Assembly: GCF_016742955.1 (NCBI RefSeq)
Contig: NZ_JABBYC010000047.1
Location: forward strand, 1-35,019
Direction of reading: 5' to 3'
Source: Myceligenerans indicum
GTDB lineage: Bacteria > Actinomycetota > Actinomycetes > Actinomycetales > Cellulomonadaceae
DNA length: 35,019 nt
A program made the position numbers and the translations under genes. The notes beneath the pieces are model-generated. The model did no database searches, was not told the origin of the DNA, and saw only the letters and a list, made by a program, of their open reading frames with translations. Positions 6,376 to 14,054 of this stretch are shown in pieces (within the stretch, counting starts at the first letter, position 1; each line of letters opens with the position of its first letter).

Positions 6376-7242
6376 GTGCCTGCCGGTGTTCGACGCGCCT
6401 GCATCGTCGTGTCTCTCGTGACGGCGATGGGGCTGCCCGTCGCGGCGGCGGCGGAGTCGGTCACGACCCTCGACTCCTGCCCTGCCCAGTCCGTCGTGAC
6501 CCTCACGGACAGGGAGACCTCGGTCGCGGTGTCCGCGCCCGAGGGCTACCGGATCACGGGCTACTGCGTGACGGTGCGCGGACAGGGCTCGGAGGTGCAC
6601 AGGCTCTCGGAACCGTCCGTGTCCGCCGAGCTGGTGCACAGCACCGGCAAGGCGATCGAGGAATACGTGCTGATGTACGAGAAGGCGCCCGGCCCCGCGT
6701 CCGGGGCGCAGGGGGGCGCTGCTCCGGACACGGGCCCTACCTCCGGTGAACCGGCAGGGGACGGGGCCGAGGATGCTGAGGAGGACGATGACACCCACGC
6801 TGCCGGAGGCGCGGACCGTGAGGTCCGCAGCGGGACCCCGGATTCCATGATCGATCTCGACGCGTTCCTCGGGAACAAGGCCAATGCCGAGGAGAGGGCG
6901 CGGCGGTCGGATGCGGAGGGGGCCGCGGCTTCCTCGGCGAAGCCGGTGTGGTCGGCTCCAGGGGCGGTCGTGGTCACCGTGCTCGTCGCGATCGGACTCG
7001 CGGGCGTCCTGTGGCTCGTCCGCCGGCTCCGGCGCCGCGGGCGACGTTCCGCGGAGCCGGCACCGGGCACCGAGCGGGCGGTGCAGATCGAGCTGACACC
7101 GTCCGCCGAGCGCGCGCGCCACATCGGGCCGACGCCGCCTGCCGAGCAGGGCTCGGCGCAGGAGAACGGCCCGCGCCCACGTCACGCCGCCCCGACCTTC
7201 GTGGTCGGAGGCGGCACGGACGAGTTTCCGAGCATCCGCTGA
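6376..7242 (+). CDS. Membrane-anchored surface protein related to its LAATG neighbour
   Basis: A 288-residue type I membrane protein. A signal peptide covers about 1-26 (ending PVAAAA). The ectodomain has Cys35 and Cys64, and SAPEGYRITGYCVTV parallels VDAPDGELISAYCVKA of the upstream protein, so the two look like divergent paralogues. An acidic, low-complexity stalk (about 105-190) precedes a transmembrane helix (about 196-214) and the stop-transfer run RRLRRRGRR. A cytoplasmic tail of about 70 residues rich in Pro, Ala, Glu and Arg follows. The GTG at 6376 is selected because GAGGAGG ends 5 nt before it; an in-frame GTG at 6358 lies upstream of that site. There is no LPXTG/LAXTG signal. Function is unknown. 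Confidence 0.8.
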   Translation: MPAGVRRACIVVSLVTAMGLPVAAAAESVTTLDSCPAQSVVTLTDRETSVAVSAPEGYRITGYCVTVRGQGSEVHRLSEPSVSAELVHSTGKAIEEYVLMYEKAPGPASGAQGGAAPDTGPTSGEPAGDGAEDAEEDDDTHAAGGADREVRSGTPDSMIDLDAFLGNKANAEERARRSDAEGAAASSAKPVWSAPGAVVVTVLVAIGLAGVLWLVRRLRRRGRRSAEPAPGTERAVQIELTPSAERARHIGPTPPAEQGSAQENGPRPRHAAPTFVVGGGTDEFPSIR

Positions 7243-7285
7243 CCCGTGCCGGCCAGCCGTCCGCCGGTCCGCCGGTCCGGAACGC

Positions 7286-7960
7286 TCAGGCGGCGTCCGG
7301 GTAGGCGACCCCCGTCGTGGCGTGGCAGCGATACCCGTTCGGGTTCTTCGCGGCGCTCAGGTACTGCTGGTGGTAGTCCTCGGCGAGGTAGAAGGGCCCC
7401 ACCTCGGCGGCCGGACGCAGCTCGGTGGTGATGGGGTCGTACCCCTTGGCGTCGAGCACCTCCGCGTACCGGGCCGCCGTCTCGCGTGCGACCTCACCCT
7501 GCTCGGGCGTGGTCCAGTAGACGGCCGAGCGGTACTGGGTGCCGACGTCGTTCCCCTGGCGGAAGCCCTGCGTCGGGTCGTGGCGCTCCCAGAAGATCTT
7601 CAGGAGCTCCTGCTCGGAGACACGCTCGGGATCGTAGGCGACCATGGTGGTCTCGGTGTGCCCGGTCCTGGCGGAACACACCTCCTCGTAGGTGGGGTTC
7701 GGTGTGGTCCCGCCCATGTAGCCCACGGCGGTCGACACGACGCCCGGCACCTGCCAGTAGATCTCCTCGGAGCCCCAGAAACAGCCCATCGCCAGGTACA
7801 GCACACGGGTACCGGGCTCCCACGGACCGGTGAGCGACGAGCCGAGGACGGTGTGCGTCCGGGGCGCGGCGAGTACGGGCGACTCCCGCCCCGGGAGCGC
7901 GTCCTCGGGCGCGACCATCGTGGTCTTGCCCTGACCGAACAGCGACTCGAAGAACGACAT
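7286..7960 (-). CDS. msrA: Peptide methionine sulfoxide reductase MsrA
   Basis: A 224-residue cytoplasmic enzyme that reduces methionine-S-sulfoxide in proteins and free methionine. The catalytic motif GCFWG is present with Cys60, within LYLAMGCFWGSEEIYW. TAVGYMGG and NPTYEEVCSARTGHTE follow, as in all MsrA. The roughly 45-residue N-terminal extension matches the longer E. coli-type enzyme. The ATG at 7960 has GGAGG 8 nt upstream. Resolving cysteines are not obvious at the extreme C-terminus (GYRCHATTGVAYPDAA), although a Cys is present there. The gene is convergent with the surface-protein gene; no MsrB is encoded nearby. Confidence 0.96.
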   Translation of the reverse strand: MSFFESLFGQGKTTMVAPEDALPGRESPVLAAPRTHTVLGSSLTGPWEPGTRVLYLAMGCFWGSEEIYWQVPGVVSTAVGYMGGTTPNPTYEEVCSARTGHTETTMVAYDPERVSEQELLKIFWERHDPTQGFRQGNDVGTQYRSAVYWTTPEQGEVARETAARYAEVLDAKGYDPITTELRPAAEVGPFYLAEDYHQQYLSAAKNPNGYRCHATTGVAYPDAA

Positions 7961-8114
7961 GGTGGCTACCTCCTTGGTCGGTGGTCACGGCCGCGCCCTG
8001 GGCCTCGCGGCGAACCTGTGCCGGGATCCACGTGGTCCGGCGCCCGCGAGCGTACCCGGCTCCCTGAGAACACCTGCGCAGGCGGCGCTGTTCCCCACGT
8101 GACCACCGTCTCGG

Positions 8115-8693
8115 TCAGCGGAGATCGAAGGACGCCGCGAAGTGCTCGATCTCGGCGGTGACGTCCTCGACGATCTCCAGATTCTTGCGCCAGTCGTCCG
8201 GGACCTCCAGGCTGTGGTCGGCACCCGGTACCTCGACGAAGTCGGCGCGGAGCCGTGCCACGAGGCCGTGGTCCCAGTACGGATCGGCGGCCCCGCCGAT
8301 CAGGAGGTGGTCCCCCTCCAGCCCGCTGACGGTCTCGCGGACGTCAGCGGCGTCGTCGTGCGTGAGCAGCGGCGTCAGCCACACGCCCGGCAGACCGAGC
8401 CGGGCCGCCGTCGGGATCGCGAGGGTACCCAGGGACTTGCCGATCACGAGGTGGATCCCGCCCCCACCGGGCGCGTCGACACCTTCCAGGAGCTCGACGG
8501 CCGCAGTACGGGCGGCCTCGAGGCCAGGCCTCCCGCACCACTCGACGACGCGGACCGTCCACCCCAGCGCGTGCAGTGCCGCGCGCGGGTGGTAGAGCAA
8601 GGGGCCCATGGCGGTGTAGCCGGACCCGGGAAGAACCGTCGCGACCTTGCCCGGGTCGCCGACGGCCTGGTGCAGCTCGTAGTGGTTGGACAC
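8115..8693 (-). CDS. Small alpha/beta hydrolase
   Basis: A 192-residue protein with a minimal alpha/beta-hydrolase core. The oxyanion-type loop is LPGSGYTAMGPLLYHP (21-36). The nucleophile elbow GKSLG places Ser87. The candidate acid is Asp137 in GGAADPYWD and the catalytic His is His160 in PGADHSLEVP. The order Ser-Asp-His and the spacing fit a compact dienelactone-hydrolase/KANL3-Tex30-like esterase. The substrate is unknown. The GTG start at 8693 follows a CATCCT box (minus strand, 8700-8705) by 6 nt, so it may be leaderless. It lies downstream of nothing on its strand and is 155 bp before msrA, with which it might be co-transcribed. Confidence 0.82.
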   Translation of the reverse strand: MSNHYELHQAVGDPGKVATVLPGSGYTAMGPLLYHPRAALHALGWTVRVVEWCGRPGLEAARTAAVELLEGVDAPGGGGIHLVIGKSLGTLAIPTAARLGLPGVWLTPLLTHDDAADVRETVSGLEGDHLLIGGAADPYWDHGLVARLRADFVEVPGADHSLEVPDDWRKNLEIVEDVTAEIEHFAASFDLR

Positions 8694-8777
8694 TCGCCCA
8701 GGATGGCAAACGGGCAGGCGGAGCGGAAGGAAAGCCTGTGGTACGCGCCGGCCTTCCGGCAGGCCCGCGAAACCGTG

Positions 8778-8794
8778 CCGGAGGAGTACTCCGG
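8778..8794. promoter_or_regulatory. Short inverted repeat in the hydrolase/permease intergenic region
   Basis: CCGGAG-GAGTA-CTCCGG is a perfect 6-5-6 inverted repeat centred on the palindrome GGAGTACTCC. It lies in the 249-bp divergent intergenic region between the hydrolase and the AI-2E-type permease. An operator role is only a suggestion. Confidence 0.3.
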
Positions 8795-8928
8795 GAGCGA
8801 TGGCGGCCCGGGGGAGCGAAGCCGGCGCTGACCACCGGGCCGTGACGGTCGCGGGGGTTTCTGTGCAGGTACTGGCGCGTCCCTGTGATTCGGACGTGGT
8901 GGCGAGTGGTGTGCGCCCGCGGATCGCC

Positions 8929-8934
8929 TACCGT
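8929..8934 (+). promoter_or_regulatory. -10 box of the AI-2E family permease gene
   Basis: TACCGT lies 8 nt before the GTG at 8943, which fits a leaderless transcript. No clear -35. Confidence 0.45.
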
Positions 8935-8942
8935 TGGGGAGC

Positions 8943-10295
8943 GTGAGCGAGAACGAGTCTGCTGTCGTACCCGTCGACGGCGAGCCGCAGGCCGACGGAA
9001 GGCCGGCCGCGCGGGGCGCTGCGGCGTCGGTGCAGCACCGCGTGACGCCCTCCGCCACGGACGGCGCGGCGCGGAGGACGGCTCCTGCCGCCGCGTCCAC
9101 GCCGCCCGGCGCCACCCCTGGCGAACCCGGTGGCGCGGAAGACGCCGACGGCGTCACCAGCGTCCCGCGCACCATTCGCGAGGCCGCGTCGTGGTCCTGG
9201 CGCATCCTGCTGATCGGCGCCGCGCTCGCCGGGGTCGGCTGGCTGCTCGCGAGACTCCAGGTGATCGTCGTCCCGGTGGCGGTGGCGCTGCTGCTCGCGG
9301 TGATGCTCACTCCGGTGCGACGCTTCCTGCAGCACACGCTCCGGATGCCGCGCAGTCTCGCATCCGGTCTGTCACTGATCGGCCTGATCGCCGTCGCCGC
9401 GGCGCTCGTCACCTTCGCGGGGCAGCAGGTCGCCAACGGGTTCGCCGACCTGTCCGAGGAGGCCATCGCGGGCTTCGAGGAACTGACGAGCTTCCTCAAC
9501 CAGCAGTTCCACCTCGACCTGACCACCTACCAGGCGGACATCACGCGGGAACTCGAAGCCCAGCGGGACAACATCATCGCCGGTGCGCTGGGCGCGGCCG
9601 TCACCGCCGGAAACCTGCTGATCGGCACTCTCATCGCGCTGTTCTGCACGTTCTTCTTCCTGCACGACCCGCGCGGCATCTGGAGCTGGCTGGTCGGCCT
9701 GCTCCCCGTGGCGGCGCGCGACCGCGTGCACCAGGCGGGGCGTCGCGGTGTCGTGACCCTGTCCGCCTACGCACGCACCCAGATCCTGGTGGCGGGCGTG
9801 GACGCGGTCGGGATCGGGCTGGGCTCGGTGTTCTTCGTGCCGTCCCTCGCCGTGCCGATCGGCGTCCTCGTGTTCGTGGGCTCGTTCATCCCCATGGTGG
9901 GCGCCATCGTCACCGGCGCGATCGCGACCGTCGTGGTGCTCGTCGCCAAGGGCTGGGTCGCGGCGATCATCATGCTCGGTATCGTCATCCTCGTCCAGCA
10001 GATCGAGAGCCACGTCCTCCAGCCGTTCCTCATGGGCCAGGCCGTCTCTCTGCACCCGGTCGCCGTGATCCTGGCGGTGGCCGCCGGGTCGTTCGTGGCC
10101 GGGATCGCCGGTGCGCTCTTCGCCGTGCCGCTCGTCGCGCTGCTCAACACCGTGGTGCTCTACCTCAACGGGCACGACAAGTTCCCCGAGCTTGGCGACG
10201 GAGACAAGCTCCCCATACGGTGGCTGGCACCCGACGCACCACCCCTGCGCATCCCTCTGCGCCGGACCGCCGGGGAGGACGCCGAGGAGTCCTGA
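8943..10295 (+). CDS. AI-2E family transporter (UPF0118) membrane protein
   Basis: A 450-residue polytopic membrane protein of the AI-2E/UPF0118 family (YdiK/PerM/TqsA-like). A poorly conserved Pro/Ala-rich cytoplasmic N-terminus (1-80) precedes a hydrophobic pair (about 90-125), a helical soluble segment (about 150-205, ADLSEEAIAGFEEL) and a cluster of helices from about 215 to 415. Family hallmarks GSFIPMVGAIVTG and QQIESHVLQPFLMG are visible. Members export diverse small molecules or ions; the substrate here is unknown and quorum-signal transport should not be assumed. GTG 8943 is preferred over TTG 8934 because the TACCGT box precedes it and the upstream GGGGAG is too close to serve as a ribosome site. 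Confidence 0.88.
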   Translation: MSENESAVVPVDGEPQADGRPAARGAAASVQHRVTPSATDGAARRTAPAAASTPPGATPGEPGGAEDADGVTSVPRTIREAASWSWRILLIGAALAGVGWLLARLQVIVVPVAVALLLAVMLTPVRRFLQHTLRMPRSLASGLSLIGLIAVAAALVTFAGQQVANGFADLSEEAIAGFEELTSFLNQQFHLDLTTYQADITRELEAQRDNIIAGALGAAVTAGNLLIGTLIALFCTFFFLHDPRGIWSWLVGLLPVAARDRVHQAGRRGVVTLSAYARTQILVAGVDAVGIGLGSVFFVPSLAVPIGVLVFVGSFIPMVGAIVTGAIATVVVLVAKGWVAAIIMLGIVILVQQIESHVLQPFLMGQAVSLHPVAVILAVAAGSFVAGIAGALFAVPLVALLNTVVLYLNGHDKFPELGDGDKLPIRWLAPDAPPLRIPLRRTAGEDAEES

Positions 10296-10347
10296 CCGGC
10301 GGGCGAACCCACGAGCGAGGTCCTGTCCACACGCGTGAACACCTGAC

Positions 10348-10376
10348 TTGTGACGGTCAGGCACCCGCTCTACTGT
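10348..10376 (+). promoter_or_regulatory. ilvA promoter (leaderless)
   Basis: A -35 TTGTGA (10348-10353), 17-bp spacer and -10 TACTGT (10371-10376). The box ends 6 nt before the GTG at 10383, so transcription should begin at the start codon itself. Confidence 0.7.
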
Positions 10377-10382
10377 CACGGA

Positions 10383-11609
10383 GTGACCCCCAGTACTGTC
10401 CCATCCGTGAGCGCGGACGACGTCCGCGAGGCCGCGACCCTCCTCGACGGCGTGATCACCCGTACACCCGTCGTCGAGAGCCGGGCACTCTCCCAGCTCG
10501 CCGGCGCGAAGGTCATTCTCAAGTGCGAGAACCTTCAGCGCGCCGGCTCGTTCAAGGTTCGGGGCGCCTACACGCGCCTCTCCCGCCTGACCCCTGAGGA
10601 GCGCGAACGCGGCGTCGTCGCCGCCAGCGCCGGGAACCATGCCCAGGGCGTGGCGCTCGCCGCGAGCATGCTGGGCATCGACGCCCTCGTGTTCATGCCG
10701 GTCGACGCGCCGTTGCCGAAGCTCTCGGCCACCCGCAACTACGGGGCCGAGGTGCGTCAGGTCGGGAGCAGCGTCGACGAGGCGCTGTCGGCCGCGCGCG
10801 TCGAGGCGGCCCGCTCGGGCCGCGTGCTCATCCACCCGTTCGACCACGCCGACATCGTGGCAGGTCAAGGCACCCTTGCTCTGGAGATCCTGGAGCAGGT
10901 GCCCGACGTCGCCACGATCCTGGTTCCGCTCGGTGGCGGCGGCCTCGTGGCCGGCATCGCCGCCGTTCTGGCCGACGTCGCACCGCAGGTGCGGGTCGTC
11001 GGTGTGCAGGCCGCGCAGGCCGCCGCGTACCCCGGGTCGCTGGACGCCGGCCGTCCGACGGCGATCGACCTGCGGCCCACCATGGCCGACGGCATCGCGA
11101 TCGGGACCCCGGGCCAGGTCCCCTTCGGGATCGTGGCCGAGCGCGGCGTGGAGGTGCGCACGGTGAGCGAGGATCTGCTGTCCCGCGGGCTCCTCATGGT
11201 CCTGGAGCGAAACAAGCTCATGGTGGAGCCGGCCGGGGCGGCCGGTGTGGCAGGCCTGCTGGCGGCGGCCCCCGGCGAGTTCGCCGGGCCCATCGTGCCC
11301 GTTCTGAGCGGCGGCAACATCGACCCGCTCGTGCTGCTGCGCGTGGTGCAGCACGGTCTCGTGGCCGCAGGCCGCTACCTGCAGCTTCGCGTACGCGTCC
11401 AGGACCGGCCCGGCGCACTCGCGGGGCTGGTCGACGCGATCGCGGCGGCGGGTGCGAACATCGTGCAGGTGGAGCACTCACGCACGGACGTCTCGCTGTC
11501 GGTGTCCGAGGTGCTGGTGAATCTCCAGGTGGAGACCAAGAGTGCCGAGCACCGCGCGGCCGTCGTCGACCGGCTGCGCCAGGAGGGGTTCGCGGTCGAC
11601 GCGGTCTGA
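10383..11609 (+). CDS. ilvA: Threonine ammonia-lyase (threonine dehydratase)
   Basis: A 408-residue PLP enzyme that converts L-threonine to 2-oxobutanoate and ammonia, the first committed step to isoleucine. The PLP lysine is Lys58 in RAGSFKVRGAY, and the phosphate-binding glycine loop GGGGLVAG begins at residue 184. A C-terminal ACT-like regulatory domain (about 332-408, LRVRVQDRPGALAGLV) suggests allosteric control by an amino acid. One ACT-like unit and about 400 residues match the actinobacterial/TdcB-like form and not the 514-residue E. coli IlvA with two. GTG 10383 is set by the well-spaced promoter immediately before it. It is a single gene followed by the hairpin at 11665-11715. Confidence 0.93.
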   Translation: MTPSTVPSVSADDVREAATLLDGVITRTPVVESRALSQLAGAKVILKCENLQRAGSFKVRGAYTRLSRLTPEERERGVVAASAGNHAQGVALAASMLGIDALVFMPVDAPLPKLSATRNYGAEVRQVGSSVDEALSAARVEAARSGRVLIHPFDHADIVAGQGTLALEILEQVPDVATILVPLGGGGLVAGIAAVLADVAPQVRVVGVQAAQAAAYPGSLDAGRPTAIDLRPTMADGIAIGTPGQVPFGIVAERGVEVRTVSEDLLSRGLLMVLERNKLMVEPAGAAGVAGLLAAAPGEFAGPIVPVLSGGNIDPLVLLRVVQHGLVAAGRYLQLRVRVQDRPGALAGLVDAIAAAGANIVQVEHSRTDVSLSVSEVLVNLQVETKSAEHRAAVVDRLRQEGFAVDAV

Positions 11610-11664
11610 CCCGCGCCCGACCCGCCCCGGTGAACAGCAGGAGCCGCACGGCCCCTGACACAGG

Positions 11665-11715
11665 ACCGCGGGGGCGCTCCGACGGCTCATCGGCCTGTCG
11701 GTGCGCCCCCGCGGT
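11665..11715. terminator. Bidirectional terminator between ilvA and greA
   Basis: A 19-bp inverted repeat with one mismatch (11665-11683 with 11697-11715) around a 13-nt loop, between the convergent ilvA and greA genes. Confidence 0.75.
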
Positions 11716-11774
11716 GCGGAGACCGGATGTCGCGCCGCCTCACGGTGTCGCGTGCTCCCCGTGCCGAGGGATGG

Positions 11775-12254
11775 TCAGGCGAACGGCTTGGCGTCCGTGA
11801 TCTCGACCTCGATCGTCTTGCCGGTCGGTGCCTCGTAGCTGGTCTTGTCGCCGACCTTCTTCTCGACGATGGCCGCCCCCAGCGGGGAGGTCGGGGAGAA
11901 GACATCCATGTCCGTGTCGCCCGCCATCTCGCGCGACCCCAGCAGGAAGGTCTCGCTGTCCCCGAAGATCGACACCGTCACGACCATGCCGGGCTGCACC
12001 GAACCGTCGTCGGACGGCTGTCCCACCTGGACGGTGCGCAGCTTCTCCGTGAGTTCCTTGATGCGCGCCTCGTTCTTGGCCTGCTCCTCACGCGCGGCGT
12101 GGTACCCGCCGTTCTCCTTGAGGTCTCCCTCGTCACGGGCGGCGGCGATGCGCTCCGTGATCTCTGCGCGGTAGGGGCCGGAGAGACGCTCCAGCTCGGC
12201 CTGAAGCCGGTCGTACGCGTCCTGGGTGAGCCAGGTGACGGAAGTGTCGGTCAC
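11775..12254 (-). CDS. greA: Transcription elongation factor GreA
   Basis: A 159-residue factor that enters the RNA polymerase secondary channel and stimulates cleavage of backtracked RNA. The N-terminal coiled coil (about 1-80) carries the acidic tip with DEGDLKENGGYHAAREEQAKNEARI, including the conserved Asp/Glu pair of the loop. The C-terminal FKBP-like domain (about 85-155) contains VTVSIFGDSETFLLGSREMA and the SPLGAAIVEKKVGD motif. GTG 12254 is chosen because AAAGGAGA lies just upstream and the protein starts MTDTSVTWLTQ as in relatives. An upstream leader hairpin (12309-12354) may regulate it. Confidence 0.95.
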   Translation of the reverse strand: MTDTSVTWLTQDAYDRLQAELERLSGPYRAEITERIAAARDEGDLKENGGYHAAREEQAKNEARIKELTEKLRTVQVGQPSDDGSVQPGMVVTVSIFGDSETFLLGSREMAGDTDMDVFSPTSPLGAAIVEKKVGDKTSYEAPTGKTIEVEITDAKPFA

Positions 12255-12308
12255 GGGGGCTCTCCTTTCGTGGTAGCTCGTTCGAGCGGCGGCGGGCGAC
12301 AACGCGCA

Positions 12309-12354
12309 AGACCCGCCGAACGGGAAAGCACGCACGTGCCCGTTCAGCGGGTCT
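12309..12354 (-). promoter_or_regulatory. Leader hairpin upstream of greA
   Basis: AGACCCGCCGAACGGG (12309-12324) pairs with CCCGTTCAGCGGGTCT (12339-12354), 16 bp with one G-U wobble and a 14-nt loop. It lies 55 nt before the greA start and 139 nt after the DUF4307 stop. If transcription begins near 12368, it would be the first structure in the greA leader and could attenuate transcription. Alternatively it is the terminator of the DUF4307 gene. Confidence 0.6.
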
Positions 12355-12374
12355 GTACAGCGTGTGAAACGACA

Positions 12375-12406
12375 ATTCTATCAACGGATGCCCCAGGAAG
12401 TGTCAA
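12375..12406 (-). promoter_or_regulatory. Possible greA promoter
   Basis: On the minus strand TTGACA (12401-12406) and TAGAAT (12375-12380) are separated by 20 bp, longer than ideal. Both hexamers match consensus well and the region is AT-rich for this genome, but the spacing makes the call tentative. Confidence 0.4.
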
Positions 12407-12492
12407 GGGGATACTGGTGCGGGATGTCGAGGCGGGATGTCGAGGTCCGGTGCCGGGCGGACGCCGGCGTGCCCTGCCGGGAGGTGACTCCC

Positions 12493-12918
12493 CTACGGCT
12501 GTTCCAGCGCCGCGCAGTGGTCGACGACGCCGGTCGTGGCCTCCTGCGTGGTCCGCACGTCAGCGGTGACCCGGATCGAGTCGCGCTCGTCGGGGCCCAC
12601 CTCGACGTCGAGCGAACCCACCTCCGCGTAGCTGGGGTTCAGCGCCGTGACGGTGCACACCGCCGTCATCCCCGGCGGCATCATCACGTCGAACGTGACC
12701 GACACCTGTTCCGGCCCCTCGATGGAGAACCCCACCTCCTGGTGGGAGACCGGGTTGCGCTGCGCGTCCGACCAGGCGAACCAGGCGGCGCCGGCCACTC
12801 CGGCGGTCAGTGCGGCGGCGATCGCGATCCGCGCACCGACCGACGGGCGCGGCCGACCGGACGGCCCGGTGCCGCGTGCCGGGCGGCCGTAGCGTTCTGC
12901 AAGGGGGTCGGTGCTCAT
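12493..12918 (-). CDS. DUF4307 membrane protein
   Basis: A 141-residue protein with the layout of the actinobacterial DUF4307 family: a basic cytoplasmic N-terminus (MSTDPLAERYGR), one transmembrane helix (about 30-48) and an extracytoplasmic domain with two cysteines (TAVCTVTALNPSYAEVG and VVDHCAALEQP). The ending C-x-x-L is typical. The function is unknown. ATG 12918 lies 6 nt after a minus-strand CATCAT sequence, compatible with a leaderless transcript, and next to the inverted repeat at 12921-12940. Divergent from mca and upstream of greA, an order that, from memory, is kept in mycobacteria (Rv1081c). Confidence 0.87.
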   Translation of the reverse strand: MSTDPLAERYGRPARGTGPSGRPRPSVGARIAIAAALTAGVAGAAWFAWSDAQRNPVSHQEVGFSIEGPEQVSVTFDVMMPPGMTAVCTVTALNPSYAEVGSLDVEVGPDERDSIRVTADVRTTQEATTGVVDHCAALEQP

Positions 12919-12920
12919 GG

Positions 12921-12940
12921 TGACATGATGGTGCATGTCA
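12921..12940. promoter_or_regulatory. Inverted repeat at the DUF4307 promoter
   Basis: TGACATG-N6-CATGTCA is a perfect 7-bp inverted repeat 2 nt upstream of the DUF4307 start codon, overlapping its likely -10. A repressor site is possible. Confidence 0.4.
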
Positions 12941-13002
12941 TCGACATCGACGAAGGACCGGCGCAGCCGGCCCGCGGGGAACCCGGTCGATGCCGGACAA
13001 AG

Positions 13003-13067
13003 CGTCGAACGAACAGCACGAACAGCGCCGAACACGCGGCGTCGAACACACAGCGTCGAACACACAG
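13003..13067. repeat. TCGAACA-type direct repeats before mca
   Basis: Two tandem 14-bp copies of CGTCGAACACACAG (13040-13053 and 13054-13067) follow looser copies beginning CGTCGAACGAACAG (13003). All point the same way, ending 30 bp before the mca start. They resemble half-sites only; no palindromic partner was found. Confidence 0.65.
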
Positions 13068-13097
13068 TGCCGTCCACTGTCGGCCCAGGAGGTCCAG

Positions 13098-14054
13098 GTG
13101 TCCGAAACCGAGCGTGAGCCGCTCCGCCTCATGGCGGTGCACGCCCACCCCGACGACGAGTCGAGCAAGGGAGCCGCGACAACGGCCCGATACGTGGCCG
13201 AAGGCGTCGAGGTCCTGGTCGTGACATGTACGGGCGGGGAGCGCGGCGACATCCTCAATCCGTCCTACGTCGTTCCCGAGGGCCACGAGTTCGACTCGCT
13301 CGAAGGCCGCAGCGCGGTGCGCCGCGAGGAGATGGCCCGCTCGGCCGCCGCGCTGGGCGTGCGGCACCGCTGGCTCGGGTTCGTCGACTCCGGGCTGCCC
13401 GAGGGCGACCCGCTGCCCCCGCTGCCCGAGGGCTGCTTCGCCCTGGTGCCGCTGGAGGAGGCCGCCGAACCGCTCGTGCGCCTGGTGCGAGAGTTCCGCC
13501 CGCACGTCATGACCACCTACGACCCGTCGGGCGGGTACCCCCACCCGGACCACATCAGGTGTCACGAGGTGTCCGCCGCGGCGTTCGCCGCCGCGGGTGA
13601 CGCCACGCGCTACTCCACCGCGGGCGAGCCGTGGGAGCCGATGAAGCTCTACTACAACCACGGCTTCTCGATGGAGAGCCTGCGCGCCGTGCACGAGGGG
13701 ATGGAGGGCGCCGGCCTGGAGTCCCCGTTCGGCGACTGGATCGAGTCGCGTACCGCCCGGGAGATCCCCGAGCGGGAGGTCACGACCTACGTCGAGGTGT
13801 CCGACTACTTCCCCCAGCGCGACGAGGCCCTGCGCGCGCACGCCTCGCAGATCGACCCGGAGGGCTTCTTCTTCGCCGTGCCGCGCGACATCGAGGCCGA
13901 CGTGTGGCCGTGGGACTCGTACGAGCTTGCCGAGTCGAACATCCCGCTGCCGCAGCGGGCCCACGACGAGTACGAGGACGGCCTGTTCGTCGGCGTCCGT
14001 GAGGCGCTCGATGCCGGGGACGAGGATCGTCGGACGGCTGAGGTGAACGCATGA
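13098..14054 (+). CDS. mca: Mycothiol S-conjugate amidase Mca
   Basis: A 318-residue zinc amidase that cleaves mycothiol S-conjugates of electrophiles to a mercapturic acid (AcCys-R) and GlcN-Ins, a detoxification step of actinobacteria. The LmbE/PIG-L fold is shown by VHAHPDDESSKG, with zinc ligands expected at His17 and Asp20, and by PHPDHIRCHEV (149-152), supplying the third ligand. Other Mca-type stretches are TCTGGERGDILNP, GFVDSGLPEGDPLPPLP, KLYYNHGFSMES and QIDPEGFFF. The length and these motifs favour Mca over the MshB deacetylase. GTG 13098 has AGGAGG 5 nt upstream, which excludes the longer in-frame start at 12990. The stop overlaps the next start by 4 bp (ATGA). Confidence 0.94.
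   Translation: MSETEREPLRLMAVHAHPDDESSKGAATTARYVAEGVEVLVVTCTGGERGDILNPSYVVPEGHEFDSLEGRSAVRREEMARSAAALGVRHRWLGFVDSGLPEGDPLPPLPEGCFALVPLEEAAEPLVRLVREFRPHVMTTYDPSGGYPHPDHIRCHEVSAAAFAAAGDATRYSTAGEPWEPMKLYYNHGFSMESLRAVHEGMEGAGLESPFGDWIESRTAREIPEREVTTYVEVSDYFPQRDEALRAHASQIDPEGFFFAVPRDIEADVWPWDSYELAESNIPLPQRAHDEYEDGLFVGVREALDAGDEDRRTAEVNA

Noticed and set aside
9372..11477. 701-residue minus-strand frame antisense to the permease and ilvA
   Set aside because: His/Asp/Arg-rich shadow of two clear genes, without its own start signals.
13003..13010. LexA (SOS) box
   Set aside because: The actinobacterial box is a palindrome with GTTCGA on the other side; only direct half-sites are found here.
13003..13067. 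Short CRISPR or iteron array
   Set aside because: Units are 14 bp, adjacent, without spacers, and there are no cas or rep genes.
12990..13097. Longer Mca N-terminus from 12990
   Set aside because: It is translated through the TCGAAC repeats, has no ribosome site and does not resemble Mca, whereas GTG 13098 has AGGAGG at ideal distance.
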